From the NCBI GenBank assembly GCA_963819115.1, contig CAWFUR010000011.1, positions 248,001 to 312,000 on the forward strand: a DNA stretch of 64,000 nt. Direction: 5' to 3'. Origin of the DNA: JACVRW01 sp963819115. GTDB taxonomy: Bacteria > Actinomycetota > Thermoleophilia > Solirubrobacterales > Thermoleophilaceae. A program made the position numbers and the translations under genes. The notes under the pieces are model-generated. The model was not told the origin of the DNA and did no database searches. It saw nothing but the letters and a program-made list of their open reading frames with translations. Shown here in pieces: positions 15,595 through 23,722 of this stretch (position 1 is its first letter; every line of letters begins with the position of its first letter).

Positions 15595-16681
15595 TACGGA
15601 CGTGACGGGCACCCTCGTCGAGCGGATGGGACTGAAGACCCTGGTTGAGTCCTGTCTCGTGCTCGAGGAGGGCGTGGCCTCGGCGAAGGACATCGAGCTG
15701 GGGATGATGATGGGCGCCGGGATCCTCCCCGGACCCTTCTCGCGCGCCGACGAGGCGGGTCTGGACGAGATGCTGGCCGCGCTGGAGCGGGCTCAGGCCG
15801 AGTGGGGGGACAACTTCGAGCCGCCCGTGATCCTGCGCCGCCTGGTGGGCCAGGGCCGGCTGGGCAAGAAGGCGGGACAGGGCTTCTTCCCGTACCCGCA
15901 GCCCGATCCGGGCGACCAGCGCGACACCGTGCTGCTGGAGACGCGAGGCGACATCGGGATCGCGTGGCTGAACCGGCCACCGGCCAACCCGCTCTCGCCC
16001 GCGGCCGTGAAGGACCTGATCTCGCTCTGGGAGGAGGTGGACGGGAAGCTGCGGGCGCTGGTGTTCGCCTCCTCGAACATCTTCACCTTCTGCGCGGGAG
16101 CCGACATCAAGGAGTTCACCAAGATGTCTCCCGATGCTGAGGGCGCCGACCTCGTGGAGTCGGCACACCGCTTCATGCGGGGCATGGAGCAGTCCTCCAC
16201 GATCACGATCGCGGCCGTGAACTCGATCGCGTTCGGCGGCGGGTGCGAGCTGGCCATGGCGTGCGACTTCCGGATCGCGGCGGAGTCGGCCACCTTCGGC
16301 CAGCCGGAGATCAACCTCGGGATCATCCCGGGCTTCGGCGGCACCCAGCGCCTCCCGCGCCTGGTGGGCGAGTCGAAGGCCCTGGAGATGAACCTGGTGG
16401 GCGATCCGATCGACGCCTACGAGGCGCACCGGGTGGGCCTCGTGAACCAGGTGGTGCCCGATCAGGAGCTGTTCGACAGCGCCCTGGCCTGGGCCACCAA
16501 GCTCTCCGGACAGGCGCCGGTCGCGGCCGGGGAGATCAAGAAGGTGTCCCACGCCCCGAACCTGGACGAGGGCCTCGCGGCCGAGGGCGCGGCCTTCGGG
16601 CGGGCCTTCGGCTCCGAGGACGCGAAGGAGGGCATCTCCGCCTTCCTCGGGAAGAGGAGGCCGAAGTTCCAGGGCAGGTAG
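15578..16681 (+). CDS. 3HCDH C-terminal domain fused to enoyl-CoA hydratase
   Basis: The 367-residue protein has two parts. Residues about 8-110 match the 3-hydroxyacyl-CoA dehydrogenase C-terminal domain (GVASAKDIELGMMMGAG, LRRLVGQGRLGKKAGQGF). Residues about 120-367 form a crotonase: FTFCAGADIKEF provides one oxyanion-hole NH, and FGGGCELAMACDFRIA and FGQPEINLGIIPGFGGTQRL carry the two acidic residues of hydratases. The start is the ATG at 15578, inside the end of the preceding dehydrogenase gene. In FadB-type enzymes the order is hydratase, 3HCDH-N, 3HCDH-C, 3HCDH-C. Here the second C domain precedes the hydratase on a separate chain. Confidence 0.88.
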   Translation: MSTTADTDVTGTLVERMGLKTLVESCLVLEEGVASAKDIELGMMMGAGILPGPFSRADEAGLDEMLAALERAQAEWGDNFEPPVILRRLVGQGRLGKKAGQGFFPYPQPDPGDQRDTVLLETRGDIGIAWLNRPPANPLSPAAVKDLISLWEEVDGKLRALVFASSNIFTFCAGADIKEFTKMSPDAEGADLVESAHRFMRGMEQSSTITIAAVNSIAFGGGCELAMACDFRIAAESATFGQPEINLGIIPGFGGTQRLPRLVGESKALEMNLVGDPIDAYEAHRVGLVNQVVPDQELFDSALAWATKLSGQAPVAAGEIKKVSHAPNLDEGLAAEGAAFGRAFGSEDAKEGISAFLGKRRPKFQGR

Positions 16682-16737
16682 GCACGGCCACGGGCGCGGC
16701 GCAGCTCGCCGCGCTCCTGGCGGACAGCGAGCGCGCC

Positions 16738-17433
16738 GTGGTGCTCACAGGTGCCGGGATCTCCGTGCCCTCGGGGATCCCGGACTTCCGCACGCCCGGC
16801 ACCGGGCTGTGGGAGAACGTAAACCCGATGGAGGTCGCGCACATCGACGCGTGGCGGCGCGATCCGGACCGTTTCTGGCAGTTCTACGGGCAGCGCTTCG
16901 CGTCGCTCGTGGACAAGCAGCCGAATCCCGCCCACGCGGCGGTGGCGGAGCTCGAGCGCCTCGGGCACGTGCGCGGGGTGATCACCCAGAACATCGACCG
17001 CCTGCACCGCGCGGCGGGTACGCGGCGCCTGATCGAAGTGCACGGCTCGATCGAGTGGAGCGTGTGCCTCGAGTGCGGCGGCAGGCAGACGCTGGAGCGG
17101 GTGGTGGAGCTGCTCGGGGACGCCTCCGAGGCACCGGAGTGCCCGGCCTGCATCTCGCCGCTGAAGCCCGACGTGGTGCTCTTCGGTGAGATGCTGCCCG
17201 AGGCCGCCCTGCTGGAGGCCCAGACGCTCTGCTCGGAGGCGGACCTCCTGGTCTGCATCGGCTCCTCGCTCGAGGTCTACCCGGTGGCGGCGCTCCCGGG
17301 GGTCACGCTGCGAGCCGGCGGGCAGGTGGCGCTGGTGACCGCCGGTCCAACTCCCTACGACGGCGACGCCGTGGTGAAGCTGGACGGCGACGTGGTGGAG
17401 GAGCTCGAGGCCGTGATGGAGGCGCTCCGGTGA
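16738..17433 (+). CDS. Sir2-family NAD-dependent protein deacylase
   Basis: Sirtuin motifs are clear: GAGISVPSGIPDFR, TQNIDRLHRAAG, the catalytic His in EVHGSIE, two Cys pairs of the zinc site (CLEC and CPAC) and GSSLEVYPVA. The enzyme removes acyl groups from lysines using NAD, in keeping with the acyl-CoA genes beside it. The start is a problem: coding similarity begins near 16690 (AAQLAALLADSERAVVL), but no ATG, GTG or TTG occurs in frame between there and GTG 16738. Starting at 16738 deletes the first helix. A non-canonical start or translation coupled to the upstream stop at 16679 is possible. Confidence 0.82.
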   Translation: MVLTGAGISVPSGIPDFRTPGTGLWENVNPMEVAHIDAWRRDPDRFWQFYGQRFASLVDKQPNPAHAAVAELERLGHVRGVITQNIDRLHRAAGTRRLIEVHGSIEWSVCLECGGRQTLERVVELLGDASEAPECPACISPLKPDVVLFGEMLPEAALLEAQTLCSEADLLVCIGSSLEVYPVAALPGVTLRAGGQVALVTAGPTPYDGDAVVKLDGDVVEELEAVMEALR

Positions 17434-17888
17434 TCGCCGAGGGCGATCCGGCACCCGACTTCACGCTGCCCGACCAGGACGGCTCGCCGGTGTCGATGTC
17501 GGACCTGCGCGGCACCCGCGTGGTGCTCTACTTCTACCCCAAGGCGGGCACACCCGGGTGCACCAACCAGGCCTGCGGGATCCGCGACCACCGCGCGGAC
17601 TACGAGGCCGCCGGCGTGCGCGTGATCGGCATCTCGCCCGACCCCGAGGCTCGGGTCAAGAAGTTCCACGACAAGCAGTCGCTCGACTTCACCCTCCTGG
17701 CCGACGAGGACCACGCGGTGTCCGAGGCCTACGGGGTGTGGGCTGAGAAGTCGATGTACGGCAAGAAGTACTGGGGCGCCCTGCGGGCCACGTTCATCAT
17801 CGGCGAGGACGGCACCGTGGAGCGCGTCTTCCCCAAGGTCTCGCCCAAGACGCACGACGAGGCGGTGCTGGCCGCTCTGGCCGCCTAG
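17430..17888 (+). CDS. bcp: Thioredoxin-dependent peroxiredoxin, Bcp type
   Basis: The 152-residue protein contains PDFTLPDQDG, then FYPKAGTPGCTNQACGIRD, in which the first Cys is peroxidatic and the Cys five residues later is the resolving one, as in Bcp/PrxQ. It reduces hydroperoxides in the cytosol with thioredoxin. The GTG start overlaps the sirtuin stop (GTGA). A repeat copy follows the stop by 7 nt and separates it from a convergent methyltransferase gene. Confidence 0.93.
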   Translation: MIAEGDPAPDFTLPDQDGSPVSMSDLRGTRVVLYFYPKAGTPGCTNQACGIRDHRADYEAAGVRVIGISPDPEARVKKFHDKQSLDFTLLADEDHAVSEAYGVWAEKSMYGKKYWGALRATFIIGEDGTVERVFPKVSPKTHDEAVLAALAA

Positions 17889-17895
17889 CGGCCTG

Positions 17896-17942
17896 GGGGA
17901 GGAGCGCAGCCCGATCGGTGATCGGGCGAGCACCGGACCATG
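17896..17942 (+). repeat. Dispersed palindromic repeat, copy 6
   Basis: GGGGAGGAGCGCA, perfect stem GCCCGATC GGT GATCGGGC, then GAGCACCGGACCATG. It fills the gap between two convergent genes. Its CATG end directly abuts the stop codon of the methyltransferase gene (17943-17945). Confidence 0.92.
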
Positions 17943-18716
17943 TCATCCGGGCGCACGGCCGCGCAGGGCCCATGACCTTCCGGGCAGCTCGAACGCGGAC
18001 TCCGGACTGCCCAGCCTCTGCCGGCATTCCTCTCTCAGGGCGCTCTGCGCGGCGGGATCCAGCGACACGCAGTAGGCCCCGGTGGGTCCGACACCCGCGG
18101 TGAAGGGCTCCCAGAAGTCGTCGAAGTCCCGGTAGGTGACGCTCACGTCCAGCGGCTCCACGGACACGTCGTCGAGACCGGCGGAGAGCCCCAGCTCGCG
18201 GAGCTCCTCCGGCCGGCCGAGACGCGACCGGCCGCGCTCGGCCGGGGCCGACGGGTCCAGCGCCAGCGCGGCCTCCCAGAAGGTGCCCAGCATGGTCATC
18301 CGGCCGGCGGTGTCCCAGGTGCAGCCCGCCACCACCGACCCGGGCTTCACCACCCGCTGCATCTCGCGAAGGCCGGCCGGCGGGTCCTTCATGAAGTGGA
18401 GGACCAGCTGGGCCACGGCGGCGTCGAACACGGCGTCCTCCCATGGAAGATCCTCGGCTGGTGCGTGGCGGACGTCGGCTTCGGGCACACGGGCGGCGCA
18501 CGCGGCCGCGAAGCTCGGCGACGGCTCCGCCGCGGCCACGTGGTCGGCGCCCACAAGCCCGGCCAGGACCTCCGTCAGAGCGCCCGGGCCACTGCCCACG
18601 TCCACCACGCGCATCCCGGGCTCGATGCCCGCGTGCTCCGCGAACAGGGGTGCGAGGTGGCGCGAATAGCGCCCCATGAAGCTGTCGTAGCCCTCGGCGG
18701 GACCTTCGAAGGACAT
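17943..18716 (-). CDS. Class I SAM-dependent methyltransferase
   Basis: The 257-residue enzyme opens with EGYDSFMGRYSRHLAP and motif I VVDVGSGPGALTEVLA at about residues 37-52; AEPSPSFAAACAARVPEADV is motif II and LPWEDAVFDAAVAQLVLHFM motif III. It belongs to the UbiE/small-molecule methyltransferase group; the substrate is unknown. It stands alone on this strand. Confidence 0.85.
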   Translation of the reverse strand: MSFEGPAEGYDSFMGRYSRHLAPLFAEHAGIEPGMRVVDVGSGPGALTEVLAGLVGADHVAAAEPSPSFAAACAARVPEADVRHAPAEDLPWEDAVFDAAVAQLVLHFMKDPPAGLREMQRVVKPGSVVAGCTWDTAGRMTMLGTFWEAALALDPSAPAERGRSRLGRPEELRELGLSAGLDDVSVEPLDVSVTYRDFDDFWEPFTAGVGPTGAYCVSLDPAAQSALREECRQRLGSPESAFELPGRSWALRGRAPG

Positions 18717-18806
18717 CCCAAGGGATTACATCACCAGCCCGAAGCGCTCCAGGGCCTCGGCGACCAAGGGGCCCGGGTCGATGTGCCGGCGCGTGGACTG
18801 CGCCGC

Positions 18807-19076
18807 TTAGGCGGCGTAGCGCTCGGCCGCTCGGGCGCGGCGCTTCTCCGCCTCGACCTCGCGGTCCTTCGGCGGAGCGTTGGTCACCAGCTCGCCCAAG
18901 AGCTCCGAGGAGACCACGGCCACCGCCTCCACCGCCCGGTTGAAGGCCTCTTCATTGGCCTGGGAAGGCTTGGTGAAGCCGCTGATCTTGCGGACGTATT
19001 GGAGAGCCGCCGAGCTGACCTCTTCCTCGGTCGCCGGGGGCTCGAAGTTGTAGAGGGTGCGGATGTTGCGACACAT
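18807..19076 (-). CDS. DUF2277-family protein
   Basis: The 89-residue product matches the DUF2277 pattern: MCRNIRTLYNFEPPATEEEV, ALQYVRKISGFTKPSQANEEAF and a basic tail. Function is unknown. TAATCT lies 6 nt before the ATG, suggesting a leaderless transcript. The reading frame stays open for 26 more codons after the stop (to a second stop at 18726-18728), with coding-like sequence ending LVAEALERFGLVM; this is either a relic or rare read-through. Confidence 0.88.
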   Translation of the reverse strand: MCRNIRTLYNFEPPATEEEVSSAALQYVRKISGFTKPSQANEEAFNRAVEAVAVVSSELLGELVTNAPPKDREVEAEKRRARAAERYAA

Positions 19077-19082
19077 ACCCCG

Positions 19083-19088
19083 AGATTA
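19083..19088 (-). promoter_or_regulatory. Candidate -10 hexamer TAATCT (leaderless)
   Basis: On the minus strand TAATCT ends 6 nt before the ATG at 19076. Confidence 0.42.
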
Positions 19089-19547
19089 CCCGGGCGATTC
19101 GAGCACGAACACCTTGATGTCGCGGTCCGTGCGCTCCCTGTAGTGATCGAACCCGGCGTACTGGGCGTTCATCTTGCCCCACAGGTCCTCGCGCTCGGCG
19201 CCCTGGGCCACACGGGCCCTCACGGGGCGGCGCACACCGCGAATCTCCACCGCGGCATCGGGGTTGGCCACCAGGTTGAGGGCCCAGGCGGGCGCGCCTT
19301 CATTACCGGCGTTCGACCCGATCACCACGTAGCCGCCGCCGTCCTCGATGTAGACCACCGGGGCCACACGGGTCTTCCCGGACCTGCGCCCGGTGGTCTC
19401 GAGGAGCATGACCGGCGCCTTGTCCAGCTTGCCGCCGATCCGCCCCCGGCTGAGCCGGTACACCGGGACGTTCAGCTTCCCCACGGCGCGCAGCACGCCC
19501 GGTGGCATCGACCTCGACAGGCGGGACCAGGACTCGTCGCTCGGCAT
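19086..19547 (-). CDS. Deazaflavin (F420)-dependent nitroreductase-family protein
   Basis: The 153-residue protein has the Ddn/FDOR-A pattern: a basic helical N-terminus, PVMLLETTGRRSGKTRVAPVVY, YVVIGSNAGNEGAPAWALNL and DAAVEIRGVRRPVRARVA. Members bind cofactor F420 and reduce quinones, nitro compounds or lipids at the membrane. The window has further F420-type genes at 19564 and 20781. TACCGT lies 6 nt before the ATG. Confidence 0.85.
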   Translation of the reverse strand: MPSDESWSRLSRSMPPGVLRAVGKLNVPVYRLSRGRIGGKLDKAPVMLLETTGRRSGKTRVAPVVYIEDGGGYVVIGSNAGNEGAPAWALNLVANPDAAVEIRGVRRPVRARVAQGAEREDLWGKMNAQYAGFDHYRERTDRDIKVFVLESPG

Positions 19548-19553
19548 CGCCCG

Positions 19554-19559
19554 ACGGTA
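19554..19559 (-). promoter_or_regulatory. Candidate -10 hexamer TACCGT (leaderless)
   Basis: On the minus strand TACCGT ends 6 nt before the ATG at 19547; no Shine-Dalgarno fits. Confidence 0.4.
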
Positions 19560-19563
19560 ACGG

Positions 19564-20412
19564 TTAGAGCCCGACGGCGCTCGCCAGGAGCTCGACCTGC
19601 TCGGGATCGGTCGAGGTCGGGAAGCAGATGACCTCGTCGGCGCCCGCCTGCTCGAAGGCGCCCAGGTACGCCTTGATCGTGCCCGCGTCCTTGGCCGCGC
19701 CGGCCACGATCTGGTCGGCGTACTCCCTTAGGAAGCCGTAGTAGTCGCCCAGCGCGCGCTTGGCCTGGCCCTCAGGGTCGGACCCGAGCGCGTAGTAGAA
19801 GAGGGCCACCTTGCGCGGCTCGCCCTCGCGCCCTTCCTTCTCCCACGCTGCGTCCAGCTTGGCCACCGCCCCGGCGAACACGTCTGGCGTGCCGCCGCCC
19901 ATGGTCCAGCCGTCGGCGTACCTGGCCGCTCTGCGGAACACCGCGTCCACGCCGCCGCCGATCAGCAGCTCCGGCCGCCCACCGCTCGCCGTGGGCGGGC
20001 CCACCTCATCTCCGGACCAGAACCTGTTGAGGTCCGCGAGCTGCTGCTCGTAGGCCTTTCCGCGCGTGGAGAAGTCCACATCCGAGGCCGCGTAGTCGTC
20101 CTTCCGCCCGCCGACCCCGAGCCCCAGCACCAGCCGGCCCTCGGAGAGGCTGTCGAGCGTGGCCGCCTGCTTGGCCAGCAGCGCGGTGTTCGAGCGCAGC
20201 GGCGCGAGCAGCACGTCGGTGGTCAGGCGGATCCGCTCGGTCGCGCCCGCCGCGGCGGCCAGGGCGATCAGGGACTCGTAGTTCGGGAAGGCGATCCGGT
20301 CGATCGTCCCGAGCGACGAGAAGCCGGCGTCCTCCGCCCGCTTCGCCCAGTCGACTATGCCCCGCCGGTCGACTCCGCGCACCGCGTTGGGAAGTCCGAT
20401 GCCCACGTCCAC
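19564..20412 (-). CDS. LLM-class flavin/F420-dependent oxidoreductase
   Basis: The 282-residue TIM-barrel protein shows luciferase-like monooxygenase features: IGLPNAVRGVDRRGIVDWAKRAE, FSSLGTIDRI, the AATLDSLSEGRLVLGLGVG segment typical of LLM enzymes, and GGGVDAVFRRAARYADGW. It uses reduced FMN or F420. The substrate is unknown. The GTG start has GGAGATC just upstream. Spacing to the next gene on the strand is 16 nt. Confidence 0.85.
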   Translation of the reverse strand: MDVGIGLPNAVRGVDRRGIVDWAKRAEDAGFSSLGTIDRIAFPNYESLIALAAAAGATERIRLTTDVLLAPLRSNTALLAKQAATLDSLSEGRLVLGLGVGGRKDDYAASDVDFSTRGKAYEQQLADLNRFWSGDEVGPPTASGGRPELLIGGGVDAVFRRAARYADGWTMGGGTPDVFAGAVAKLDAAWEKEGREGEPRKVALFYYALGSDPEGQAKRALGDYYGFLREYADQIVAGAAKDAGTIKAYLGAFEQAGADEVICFPTSTDPEQVELLASAVGL

Positions 20413-20474
20413 AAGATCTCCATTCCACGTCGAATCCGATGACGTGTAAGGACTTACCAGATGTAAGCCGTGAT

Positions 20475-20761
20475 TTACCCGCCCCGACGATCTTCAGGTC
20501 GTCGTTGCACACCCTGCCCCTGGTCAGCGAGGCGATCGCATACATCCCGAAGTGGGTCTGCTCCAGGCGGCCATGCCCGCCTCGGACGGCGGCCTGGGCA
20601 ACCAGGTGGTCGTTCTGGTGCACCGAGATGAAGCCATGGGCCGGATCGAAGTCGATCCTGATCGTCAGCTTCACCCAGCGTCGCATCGGGAACCGGCGGT
20701 GGGTCTCGATCCGCGGCACGTGCGCGCCCGCGACGAGCGCCGCTACCGCAGGTTTCCTCAC
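20475..20761 (-). pseudogene. Fragment of a concanavalin-like polysaccharide lyase/glucanase domain
   Basis: Read on the minus strand from GTG 20761, the sequence contains RWVKLTIRIDFDPAHGFISV, NDHLVAQA, THFGMYAIASLT and RVCNDDLKIV. This is the strand order of the C-terminal half of heparin-lyase-like (jelly-roll) domains, which end with a GxVYxDDVxI strand. Similarity stops near 20480, yet no stop codon follows and the frame runs into the next gene, so the 5' domain and the natural end are both missing. TAGGGT sits 6 nt before the GTG, so a product may still be made. Family assignment is by pattern only. Confidence 0.45.
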
Positions 20762-20780
20762 GTGACCACCCTAATCGGCT

Positions 20781-21242
20781 ATGGATCCGAAGATGGAGGC
20801 CGGAGCGACTCTCGAGAACCTTCCCGGCTGGGCCCGGAAACTGCTGGACGAGGTGAGGGTGGGGCACCTGGGGCTCGTGGACGACGAGGGCCGCCCGAGG
20901 GTCCTGCCCGTGACCTTCGTCGTGGCCGAGGGCGCCGCCTGGACGGCGGTGGACCACAAGCCGAAGAGCGTGCCCGGCGAGCGCCTGGCCCGTCTGCGGT
21001 GGCTCGCCAAGCGCCCAGCGTCGAGCCTCACCGTGGATCGCTACGACGACGACTGGAGCCGCCTCGCCTGGGTCCAGCTCGTGGGCCACACCGAGGTGCT
21101 GGGCGTGGCGGGGCATCCCACGATCGCCTCCGCGCTCGCCGCCCGCTACCCGCAGTACCGGGAGCACCCCCCGGCCGGGCCGCTGCTGCGGCTCACTCCC
21201 GAAAGGGTGCTCTGCTGGAGGGCGGACGGCCTATCGTCATAG
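20781..21242 (+). CDS. PPOX-class F420-dependent oxidoreductase
   Basis: The 153-residue split-barrel protein matches the pyridoxamine-phosphate-oxidase-like F420 family: VRVGHLGLVDDEGRPRVLPVTF, AAWTAVDHKPKS, RLRWLAKRPASSLTVDRYDDDW and WVQLVGHTEVL. Such FDOR-B enzymes carry out F420H2-dependent reductions, including biliverdin or unsaturated substrates. The start may be ATG 20781 or the second ATG at 20793. Confidence 0.85.
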   Translation: MDPKMEAGATLENLPGWARKLLDEVRVGHLGLVDDEGRPRVLPVTFVVAEGAAWTAVDHKPKSVPGERLARLRWLAKRPASSLTVDRYDDDWSRLAWVQLVGHTEVLGVAGHPTIASALAARYPQYREHPPAGPLLRLTPERVLCWRADGLSS

Positions 21243-21249
21243 GGAGACG

Positions 21250-21618
21250 ATGGCCAGGGTGTGGGTTCTCGACACGGAGACGAAGGGCACGGGCGCGCAG
21301 ATGGTGCCGCTCGAGAAGGTGCTGCGCGAGCCGGAGCCGAAGCCACTGCGCCCGCCGCCGCCGGAACCCGGGCCACGGCCCGAGCCGGAGCAGGAGCCCG
21401 TCCCGCCTCCGAGGTTCCGTGTGGTGGAGGTCCTGAGCCGCCGCGTCCTGTCGGACGATGCCTCCACGCGGGAGACGATCGCCGTGCTCGAGGGCCTTCG
21501 CAGCGTGGTGGACGTGAGCATCTACAGGTGGGCCGAGGCGGCCGGCGAGTGGCGGCCGCTCACCCCGCGGGAGAAGAAGACCCTTTGGGGGTTCCGCGGG
21601 CGACTGCCGAGTGATTAG
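21250..21618 (+). CDS. Hypothetical protein with proline-rich linker
   Basis: The 122-residue product starts with MARVWVLDTETKGTGAQMVPLE, has a Pro/Glu-rich linker at about residues 26-52, and ends in a small alpha/beta domain (FRVVEVLSRRVLSDDASTRE, DVSIYRWAE). I do not recognise it as a known domain. GGGAGA lies 5 nt before the ATG. Its stop lies within the start of the P450 gene, so the two are probably cotranscribed. Confidence 0.65.
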   Translation: MARVWVLDTETKGTGAQMVPLEKVLREPEPKPLRPPPPEPGPRPEPEQEPVPPPRFRVVEVLSRRVLSDDASTRETIAVLEGLRSVVDVSIYRWAEAAGEWRPLTPREKKTLWGFRGRLPSD

Positions 21619-22894
21619 GTTTCCGGCCGTGGCCCTCGACCGGTCGGATCCCGCAAGCATCAACACCAGCAGTCTCGAGTTCTGGGAGCGCTCCGAGGAG
21701 GAGCGTGACGAGGCCTTCGCCGTGCTCCGTCGCGACGCGCCGGCGATGGCCATGCCCCCGCTCGAGCCCGAGCTGGCGGTGATCGAGCAGGAGAACCCCA
21801 CGGGCTACCGGGCGATCGTCCGCCATGCGGACATCAAGGCGATCTCGCGCGACGCCAAGACCTACTCCTCGGCGGCCGGGGTTCTGGCCGACGACGCCCC
21901 GCTCGAGCTCCGTGAGGCCACCCTGTCGTTCATCAGCATGGACGCGCCCCGGCACACGAAGCTGCGCGGCCTGGTGTCCTCGGCCTTCACCCCGCGGCAA
22001 ATCGCGCGCATCGAGGAGGGCATCCGCAGCCACGCGAAGACGATCGTGGCCGAGGCGGCGCCCACGGGCGGCGGCGACTTCGTGAAGCTGATCGCCAAGC
22101 GGCTGCCGCTCCAGACGATCTCGGACATGATCGGGGTGCCGGAGGCCGACCGCGAGAGGATCGTGAACGCGGCCGACGCGATCGTGTCCGTGGGCGACGA
22201 GTCCTTCACCGCCGGCCGGGAGCCGATGCAGGTGCTGGGCGAGGCGATCTGGACGCTCTCGCAGTTCGCCACGGAGATGGCGGAGCACCGCGAGAAGAAC
22301 CCCGGCGACGACCTGATGACCGCGCTGGTGCAGGCCGAGATCGACGGCGACAAGCTCACGCACGCGGAGATCTCGGCGTGGTTCGTCCTGCTCTCGGTGG
22401 CCGGCAACGACACGACGCGCCACACCACGTCGCACGCCATGCGGGCGCTCACGCTCCACCCGGACCAGCGTGCGCTGCTCACCGAGGACCTGGACGCTCG
22501 CCTGCCGGCGGCGGTGGAGGAGTTCGTGCGCTGGGCCACTCCGGTGCTCCACTTCCGGCGGACGACCACGAGGCCCGTGGAGCTGTACGGAGAGCAACTG
22601 GACGAGGGGGAGAAGGTGGTGCTCTTCTACCTCTCAGGGAATCGCGACGAGACGGCGATCGACGACCCCAAGCGCTTCGACGTGACCCGCGACCCGAACT
22701 ACCACCTGGGCTTCGGCGGGGGCGGACCCCACTACTGCCTGGGCGCGTCACTCGCCCGGACTCAGCTCCGGTCGATCTTCGGGGAGATGATGCGCCAGAT
22801 CCCCGACATCGAGGTCGGGGAGCCCGATCCGCTGGCCGGCTCGTTCATCCGCGGGGTGAAGCGGATGGACTGCAGCTGGTCAACCCGACACTGA
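21611..22894 (+). CDS. Cytochrome P450
   Basis: The 427-residue monooxygenase has the I-helix motif AGNDTTRHT, ExxR as EEFVR, and the heme loop FGGGGPHYCLG with the Cys ligand. The start FWERSEEERDEAFAVLRRDAP and the RDPNYHLGFGGG region resemble actinobacterial CYP125/CYP142-type enzymes of steroid or fatty-acid oxidation; this subfamily call is tentative. The start may be GTG 21611 or GTG 21629. No ferredoxin gene is adjacent. Confidence 0.92.
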   Translation: MIRFPAVALDRSDPASINTSSLEFWERSEEERDEAFAVLRRDAPAMAMPPLEPELAVIEQENPTGYRAIVRHADIKAISRDAKTYSSAAGVLADDAPLELREATLSFISMDAPRHTKLRGLVSSAFTPRQIARIEEGIRSHAKTIVAEAAPTGGGDFVKLIAKRLPLQTISDMIGVPEADRERIVNAADAIVSVGDESFTAGREPMQVLGEAIWTLSQFATEMAEHREKNPGDDLMTALVQAEIDGDKLTHAEISAWFVLLSVAGNDTTRHTTSHAMRALTLHPDQRALLTEDLDARLPAAVEEFVRWATPVLHFRRTTTRPVELYGEQLDEGEKVVLFYLSGNRDETAIDDPKRFDVTRDPNYHLGFGGGGPHYCLGASLARTQLRSIFGEMMRQIPDIEVGEPDPLAGSFIRGVKRMDCSWSTRH

Positions 22895-22907
22895 CCGGGG
22901 GCGGGCG

Positions 22908-23300
22908 ATGTCGAAGGAGAACGTGGAGGTGGTACGCCGAGGGGTCGAGGCGTGGAATCAGCACGACGTCGACCTCTGGCTCAGCTATGCCACGCCCGAG
23001 ATCGAGTGGATGCCGGCTGGTCCCGCGACGGTGGACCGCACCGTCTATCGAGGCTACGAGGAGGTGGCGACCGGGTTTGCCGCGATCTGGGACACCTGGG
23101 AGGAGTTTCGCTGCCAGGAGTCCGAGGTCCGCGACCTCGGCGACTCGGTGCTCTGGCTGGGTCGCGTGAAGATGAAGGGCGGCGCCAGCCACGTCGAGCT
23201 GGACCAGGAGTTCGCCATCCACGCCGTGCTACGCAATGGCAAGGTCACGTCCGTGCGCACTTTCCTCGCCTGGGAGGAGGCCGTCGAAGCGTCCCGCTAA
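22908..23300 (+). CDS. SnoaL-like/NTF2-fold protein
   Basis: The 130-residue protein opens SKENVEVVRRGVEAWNQHDV, typical of SnoaL-like domains in the NTF2 superfamily, and ends KVTSVRTFLAWEEAVEA. The fold binds small hydrophobic ligands and includes cyclases and isomerases; no catalytic dyad can be assigned. It is one of four such genes in the window, plus a relic at 40.9 kb. Confidence 0.8.
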   Translation: MSKENVEVVRRGVEAWNQHDVDLWLSYATPEIEWMPAGPATVDRTVYRGYEEVATGFAAIWDTWEEFRCQESEVRDLGDSVLWLGRVKMKGGASHVELDQEFAIHAVLRNGKVTSVRTFLAWEEAVEASR

Positions 23301-23323
23301 TCGCCTAGCGAAACCACCCGGGC

Positions 23324-23722
23324 CTACTCGGTCAGCCCCACGGCTTCGAGGGCTTCGGCGCGGTCGGCGAAGACATGGGCGCGGCGGATCTTCCCGTGTT
23401 CGAAGTCGTAGACACCGGCGCCCCGGACGGAGGTCGTGATGCCCTGTTGGAGAGTGGCTGTGATGACGAACAGGGCCAGAACGCGCTCCTCGACGGCTCT
23501 TATCTCCTCGACCTGGAGTTGGCTCGCCTCCGAGTAGCTCCACAGCTCGTGAAAGTAGTCGCGTATGCCCTCGTGCCCGGTGATCGGCCCCTGCCCTTGA
23601 AGTGCCGAGGCAAAGGAAATGAGTTCGATCTGCGGCGAGACCTGTTCCAGGTACGCCTCGACATCGCGGCCATCGAGCGCCGTGAGTGCCCGCCGTACCA
23701 GCTCCACGTTCTCCTCCGGCAT
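23324..23722 (-). CDS. SnoaL-like/NTF2-fold protein
   Basis: The 132-residue paralog begins PEENVELVRRALTALDGRDVEAYLE and ends with the AHVFADRAEALEAVGL helix common to these actinobacterial SnoaL proteins. It converges on the related gene at 22908. GATACT lies 9 nt before the ATG. Confidence 0.8.
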   Translation of the reverse strand: MPEENVELVRRALTALDGRDVEAYLEQVSPQIELISFASALQGQGPITGHEGIRDYFHELWSYSEASQLQVEEIRAVEERVLALFVITATLQQGITTSVRGAGVYDFEHGKIRRAHVFADRAEALEAVGLTE

